Shown here piece by piece: positions 60,984 through 64,000 of a DNA stretch of 64,000 nucleotides; position 1 is the stretch's first letter; the number at the start of each line of letters is the position of its first letter. Under the pieces are notes generated by a model. It worked only from the letters and a program-made list of their open reading frames with translations, was not told the origin of the DNA and searched no databases. A program made the translations under genes and the position numbers. Source of the DNA: SIG351 sp045627045 (GTDB lineage: Bacteria; Bacillota; Clostridia; HGM11327); the NCBI GenBank assembly GCA_045627045.1, contig JAZQMY010000005.1:1-64000 (forward strand), written 5' to 3'.

Positions 60984-61682
60984 TCATTCAAAGAACTTTC
61001 TGTACTTCAGTCCGTCTTTGAAAACGAAATGCTTTTCAATGATTTTTGAGAAGAAGGCAATGGCAGGAGCATTCACAACGGCACAGATTATCGTTCCCCA
61101 TTTGATGCCTTCAAAATGCATCCATCCGAAGAAGAGGAATGACATGGCTACTGCCACGATACAGCTCACGATATCATATATAAGCTTGACTTTATTGATA
61201 TTGACCGAATATCTGACGGAATACTCACGCACAAAAAGCTCATACACTTCCGGCGACACATACGAGTGAAACAGAAATGAAATAGCAAGCGTGCAGATGA
61301 GGAAGCCGAAAACATAGTAAATAAGCTTCAGGGCAAAGCTTTCGTGAGGCAGCAGGTTGATCAGAACTGTTGCGCCGTCAAGCGATAAGCCGTAAAGAAT
61401 GGCGGTTACGAAAGAGAATATGTAGGAAACCTTGAATCTCCTTATCACGAGGCACATTATCACGAGAAGCATTGCCTGAAGGGTATATTCAGCCATGCCG
61501 AAAGAGAAGAACGGAAGCGCTTCCGATAGCTTCAGATGAAGAATATATGCCGGAGCAACAACGTTGCACACACCGAAATCGGCAAACGCCATAAGGGCTG
61601 TGCCTGTTGCAAGCAGAACTATTCCGAGGACATAGGCAAGCTCATTGTAAAAAATATGCTTTGTCGGTTTTGCTTCTGACAT
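60984..61682 (-). CDS. DUF6198/YczE-like membrane protein
   Basis: A 232-residue protein with six hydrophobic segments and an ADFGVCNVVAPAYIL loop that matches the YczE-type IGAAPWDAF position. It is a distant relative of the gene at 54883. The function is unknown. ATG follows a GGA-type site; transcribed alone and convergent with trxB. Confidence 0.75.
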   Translation of the reverse strand: MSEAKPTKHIFYNELAYVLGIVLLATGTALMAFADFGVCNVVAPAYILHLKLSEALPFFSFGMAEYTLQAMLLVIMCLVIRRFKVSYIFSFVTAILYGLSLDGATVLINLLPHESFALKLIYYVFGFLICTLAISFLFHSYVSPEVYELFVREYSVRYSVNINKVKLIYDIVSCIVAVAMSFLFFGWMHFEGIKWGTIICAVVNAPAIAFFSKIIEKHFVFKDGLKYRKFFE

Positions 61683-61768
61683 AATAAAGTCCTTTCCGCA
61701 AACAAAATTTATGATAAAAAGCCTTCGGAGAAATTATCGCTGGTAATATGCAATATCAATTCCCGAAA

Positions 61769-61806
61769 ACAAAAAACTCACCTTTATCAGTCAGACAAAA
61801 GTGAGT
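61769..61806 (-). terminator. Terminator of tRNA-Leu
   Basis: Minus strand ACTCACTTTT/AAAGGTGAGT, 10 bp with one G-U, then TTTTTG. Confidence 0.82.
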
Positions 61807-61809
61807 CTC

Positions 61810-61896
61810 TGGTGCCGAAGACCGGACTTGAACCGGTACGATTTTTAGGTCCCGGGATTTTAAGTCCCGTGCGACTGCCTATTCCGCCACTCCGGC
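61810..61896 (-). tRNA. tRNA-Leu (anticodon TAA)
   Basis: 87 nt including CCA. Acceptor GCCGGAG/CTTCGGC, anticodon arm GGGAC-TTAAAA-TCCC, a variable arm of class II type, T loop TTCAAGT. Confidence 0.95.
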
Positions 61897-61920
61897 ATAT
61901 AATTATCAAAAACTGATTTT

Positions 61921-61988
61921 GCCGACGGGATTTTAAGTCTCGTGCAGTCCGAATGTCAGCAAGCTGACAACCATTCCGCCACTCCGGC
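61921..61988 (-). pseudogene. Decayed tRNA-Leu-like copy 1
   Basis: The minus strand begins GCCGGAGTGGCGGAAT, identical to tRNA-Leu, and keeps GACTTAAAATCCCG of the anticodon arm. A hairpin GTCAGC-TT-GCTGAC replaces part of the D loop, and the variable and T arms are missing; it ends CCCGTCGGC. A mature tRNA is not possible. Confidence 0.75.
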
Positions 61989-62008
61989 AAAAAAATCAAT
62001 TAAACATT

Positions 62009-62080
62009 GCCAGACGGGATTTGTAAGAAGCCCATGCAGTCTGAATGTCAGCAAGCAGACAACCATTCCGCCACTCCGGC
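62009..62080 (-). pseudogene. Decayed tRNA-Leu-like copy 2
   Basis: Same 5' part (GCCGGAGTGGCGGAAT) and the same D-loop insert with one change (GTCTGC-TT-GCTGAC); the anticodon arm is degraded (GGGCTTCTTACAAATCCC). Ends TCTGGC, which can still pair with the 5' GCCGGA. Confidence 0.72.
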
Positions 62081-62175
62081 AAAGAATATCAAATCAAAGC
62101 AAAATTGATTATTATTATTATAGCACAAGAGAAGCGGAATGTCAATATTTTTTTGATGAACGGATGAGGAAAAAC

Positions 62176-62208
62176 AAATAAAAACGGTGAAGCAAATGCT
62201 TCACCGTT
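62176..62208 (-). terminator. Terminator of the SNF-family transporter
   Basis: AACGGTGAAGCA/TGCTTCACCGTT palindrome, then TTTTATTTG on the minus strand. Confidence 0.88.
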
Positions 62209-62230
62209 GATAAGAAGTGATAGATTAATA

Positions 62231-63733
62231 TTACTTCTCGTCCTCGTTGGTACCTGTTTCTTTCTTTGCAAAGCAGGCGAAATAAATGATTATTCCGACT
62301 ACGAGAAGACCCACTGCCGAAAGCACGATTGCAAGACCGTTTTTATCAAACGTTCTTCCTGCTTCGCCGGCAGGCATAATAAGATCGAAAATACCGAAGA
62401 TTTCAACGATTGCAATAAGCGCAGGCGTGATGTATTTTACCATGAAAGCAAAAATCTTTCCGAATACACCGAACTTGGTACCGCCGTCTTCGATTTCTTT
62501 CACAATCTTCTTTGCGCCAACTATCCAACCGATACCGATACAACTGATGAATGCGCATACAGGCATGAGCACTGTGTTTGTGATTATGTCAAAGAGATCA
62601 AGAAGATCCTGACCGAACAGAGTGAATGAAGTGTCGCCGTTAAGAACTTTTCCGAGAGAAATGCTTATCGGAACAGAAACAAGGAAGCAGATTACAGCGA
62701 CATATGTTGTAGCCTTTTTTCTGTTTGAGTGTGATTTCTGAATAACGAACTGCGTTGCAACCTCGAGAAGCGAGATAACTGATGTTACTGCGGCAACTGT
62801 TACCATTGCAAAGAAGAAGAATGAAACAATCTGACCGAATGCACCGAGGTTTTCAAATACGAGCGGGAGAGTCTTGAACATAAGTCCGAGTCCGCCCATG
62901 CCGAGCTCACTCGTGGGCACTCCGTTAATTGCACTGTAATGGAATACGGCAGGGAAAATTGCCAGACCGCCGAGAAGTGCAACGAGTGTATCAAAGAGAC
63001 AAATCATACCTGTTGACTTAACGAGGTTGATTTCATCGCCTGCGTATGAACCGTAAGTGATCATGATACCCATACCGAGTGAAAGTGAGTAGAAGGCCTG
63101 TCCGAGTGCCGCAAGTGCCGTTTTCCACGTTACAGCTGAAAAATCAGGCTTGAGGTAGAAAGCGAGACCGTCGCTTACACCTTCACCAAGTGAAAGAGAA
63201 TAAACGATAATAAAAAGAAGAATTACGAAAAGCACAGGCATAAGTACCTTTGAGGCTTTTTCGATACCATCTTTTACGCCACCCATAATAATGACCATAG
63301 CAAGAACGATAAATATTGCAGAGCAGAGAATTGCATCTCCGATATTACCTGCAAATATTTCAAATTGTCCTGCGTTTCCGACAAATGAATTCAAAGCAAA
63401 CTTAACTGTATATCCACCGAGAACGGAATAGTAGCAAGCAATGAATGCAGGAACGATTATGACAATAAGACCTATCCAGCCAAGCTTGGGGCTGATTTTT
63501 TTGAACGCTGTTACAGGGTTTGCATGAGCTCTTTTTCCGATGTATATTTCGGCAATCATTGTTACAAGACCGAGAAACAATACACTGCAAATATACAAAA
63601 GAACAAAAGCGGCACCGCCGTTTGCGCTTGTTTTGTACGGGAAAGCCCAAAGGTTTCCCAGACCGATTGCGGATCCTGCAGCTGACAGAATAAAGCCTAT
63701 GCCGCTGGCGAATCCGTTCCTTTTCTTTTCCAT
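62231..63733 (-). CDS. Sodium-dependent symporter of the NSS/SNF family
   Basis: A 500-residue transporter with about twelve hydrophobic segments. The first helix has GSAIGLGNLWAFPY (21-34), the unwound substrate/sodium site of the LeuT fold. Bacterial members take up amino acids (MhsT, TnaT). It starts at an ATG with GGAGG and has its own promoter. The substrate is not readable from the sequence. Confidence 0.94.
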   Translation of the reverse strand: MEKKRNGFASGIGFILSAAGSAIGLGNLWAFPYKTSANGGAAFVLLYICSVLFLGLVTMIAEIYIGKRAHANPVTAFKKISPKLGWIGLIVIIVPAFIACYYSVLGGYTVKFALNSFVGNAGQFEIFAGNIGDAILCSAIFIVLAMVIIMGGVKDGIEKASKVLMPVLFVILLFIIVYSLSLGEGVSDGLAFYLKPDFSAVTWKTALAALGQAFYSLSLGMGIMITYGSYAGDEINLVKSTGMICLFDTLVALLGGLAIFPAVFHYSAINGVPTSELGMGGLGLMFKTLPLVFENLGAFGQIVSFFFFAMVTVAAVTSVISLLEVATQFVIQKSHSNRKKATTYVAVICFLVSVPISISLGKVLNGDTSFTLFGQDLLDLFDIITNTVLMPVCAFISCIGIGWIVGAKKIVKEIEDGGTKFGVFGKIFAFMVKYITPALIAIVEIFGIFDLIMPAGEAGRTFDKNGLAIVLSAVGLLVVGIIIYFACFAKKETGTNEDEK

Positions 63734-63765
63734 ATTTTACCTCCGCATGAAAAGCATACCTTGAA

Positions 63766-63794
63766 ATTATAACATAAAATAATATATAATTCAA
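63766..63794 (-). promoter_or_regulatory. Promoter of the NSS symporter
   Basis: Minus strand TTGAAT (63789-63794), 17 bases, TATAAT (63766-63771). Confidence 0.75.
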
Positions 63795-63903
63795 TATTAT
63801 TTTTCTAAAAAATAAAAAAATTTTCATTTTTCAGGGAAAAGGTAATATAGTATATGATGACTGAATCTGTAGCAGAATAATTGTTTTATACAGATAAACA
63901 TAA

Positions 63904-63932
63904 TTGACTTTATCCGGTGTGAGTGATATAAT
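63904..63932 (+). promoter_or_regulatory. Promoter at the right edge of the window
   Basis: TTGACT (63904-63909), 17 bases, TATAAT (63927-63932). The leader to 63996 contains CGGG-CAAAGCCA-CCCG (63949-63964). Confidence 0.8.
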
Positions 63933-63996
63933 AGAATCGTAAAGTTCACGGGCAAAGCCACCCGAAGCTATTGAAAACTCTTGACAGGAGAATAAT

Positions 63997-64000
63997 ATGG
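63997..64000 (+). CDS. First codon of a gene running off the right edge
   Basis: ATG at 63997-63999 follows AGGAG (63986-63990) by 6 bases and lies about 58 bases after a predicted transcription start. Nothing of the protein can be read. Confidence 0.5.

Noticed and set aside
63940..63990. c-di-GMP-I (GEMM) riboswitch
   Set aside because: Only CAAAGCC matches; the second conserved helix and the tetraloop-receptor pair are missing and the leader is about 58 bases.

Overview
The window reads as chromosomal DNA of an uncultured, strictly anaerobic Clostridia-type Firmicute, probably gut-associated and related to the Oscillospirales/Christensenellales. Evidence: moderate-to-low GC with heavy AGA/ATA codon use, strong GGAGG ribosome sites, consensus TTGACA-N17-TATAAT promoters, a SpoVT homologue and a YlbJ-like protein (spore-former type genes, the latter in the rsmD-coaD-ylbJ order known from Bacillus), an oxygen-independent ribonucleotide reductase, a flavodiiron protein and a superoxide reductase. 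Nothing clearly phage, plasmid, IS or CRISPR was seen; it looks like core plus metabolic genome.

Layout. 1-7 kb: a truncated lipoprotein gene, an N-acetylneuraminate-lyase-like aldolase, an M32 carboxypeptidase, a flavodoxin-fold reductase with AzlCD, and a lipoprotein with two DUF6273-like domains. 7-10 kb: a metY-metA-zinc-ribbon operon for methionine. 10-17 kb: sugar-type oxidoreductases, an esterase, an ABC exporter behind a promoter plus terminator leader, a phosphoesterase, then tRNA-Thr and tRNA-Pro. 17-21 kb: a four-gene glycan operon (aminotransferase, initiating sugar-phosphate transferase, GT2, LicD). 21-30 kb: arylamine N-acetyltransferase, an RNA methyltransferase, an Xre regulator with a GH29-like protein, and the ecfA1-ecfA2-ecfT-truA-HAD operon. 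30.6-33.6 kb: an oxygen/NO defence operon (flavodiiron-flavin reductase-rubredoxin fusion, superoxide reductase, Crp/Fnr regulator). 34.4-36.7 kb: a self-repressing SOS cassette (LexA with a UmuD-like Cys-Gly site, Y-family polymerase, YolD). 36.8-38.1 kb: a cobalamin riboswitch controlling a DUF4430 lipoprotein and an ECF substrate-binding subunit. 38-41 kb: spoVT, rsmD, coaD, a coiled-coil protein, ylbJ. 41-51 kb: two tandem paralogous lipoproteins, a large beta-helix protein with a membrane protein, rpiA-upp, a phosphoesterase, a Gfo/Idh-SDR pair. 51-56 kb: a TAXI-TRAP uptake system, a YczE-like protein and a TIM-barrel isomerase-like protein. 56.5-61 kb: nrdG, an nrdD with a fused redoxin domain, and trxB. 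61-64 kb: a membrane protein, a tRNA-Leu followed by two decayed tRNA-Leu-like copies at a regular 92-bp period, and an SNF-family sodium symporter.

How the genes fit together. The 25.7-28.2 kb ECF energising module is the likely partner of the riboswitch-controlled S subunit at 36.8 kb. NrdG activates NrdD; the fused redoxin and the adjacent TrxB form a plausible NADPH-to-NrdD electron chain. MetA carries the residue associated with acetyl-CoA use, matching the adjacent O-acetylhomoserine sulfhydrylase. All functional statements are by motif recognition from the sequence alone; no database search was run.
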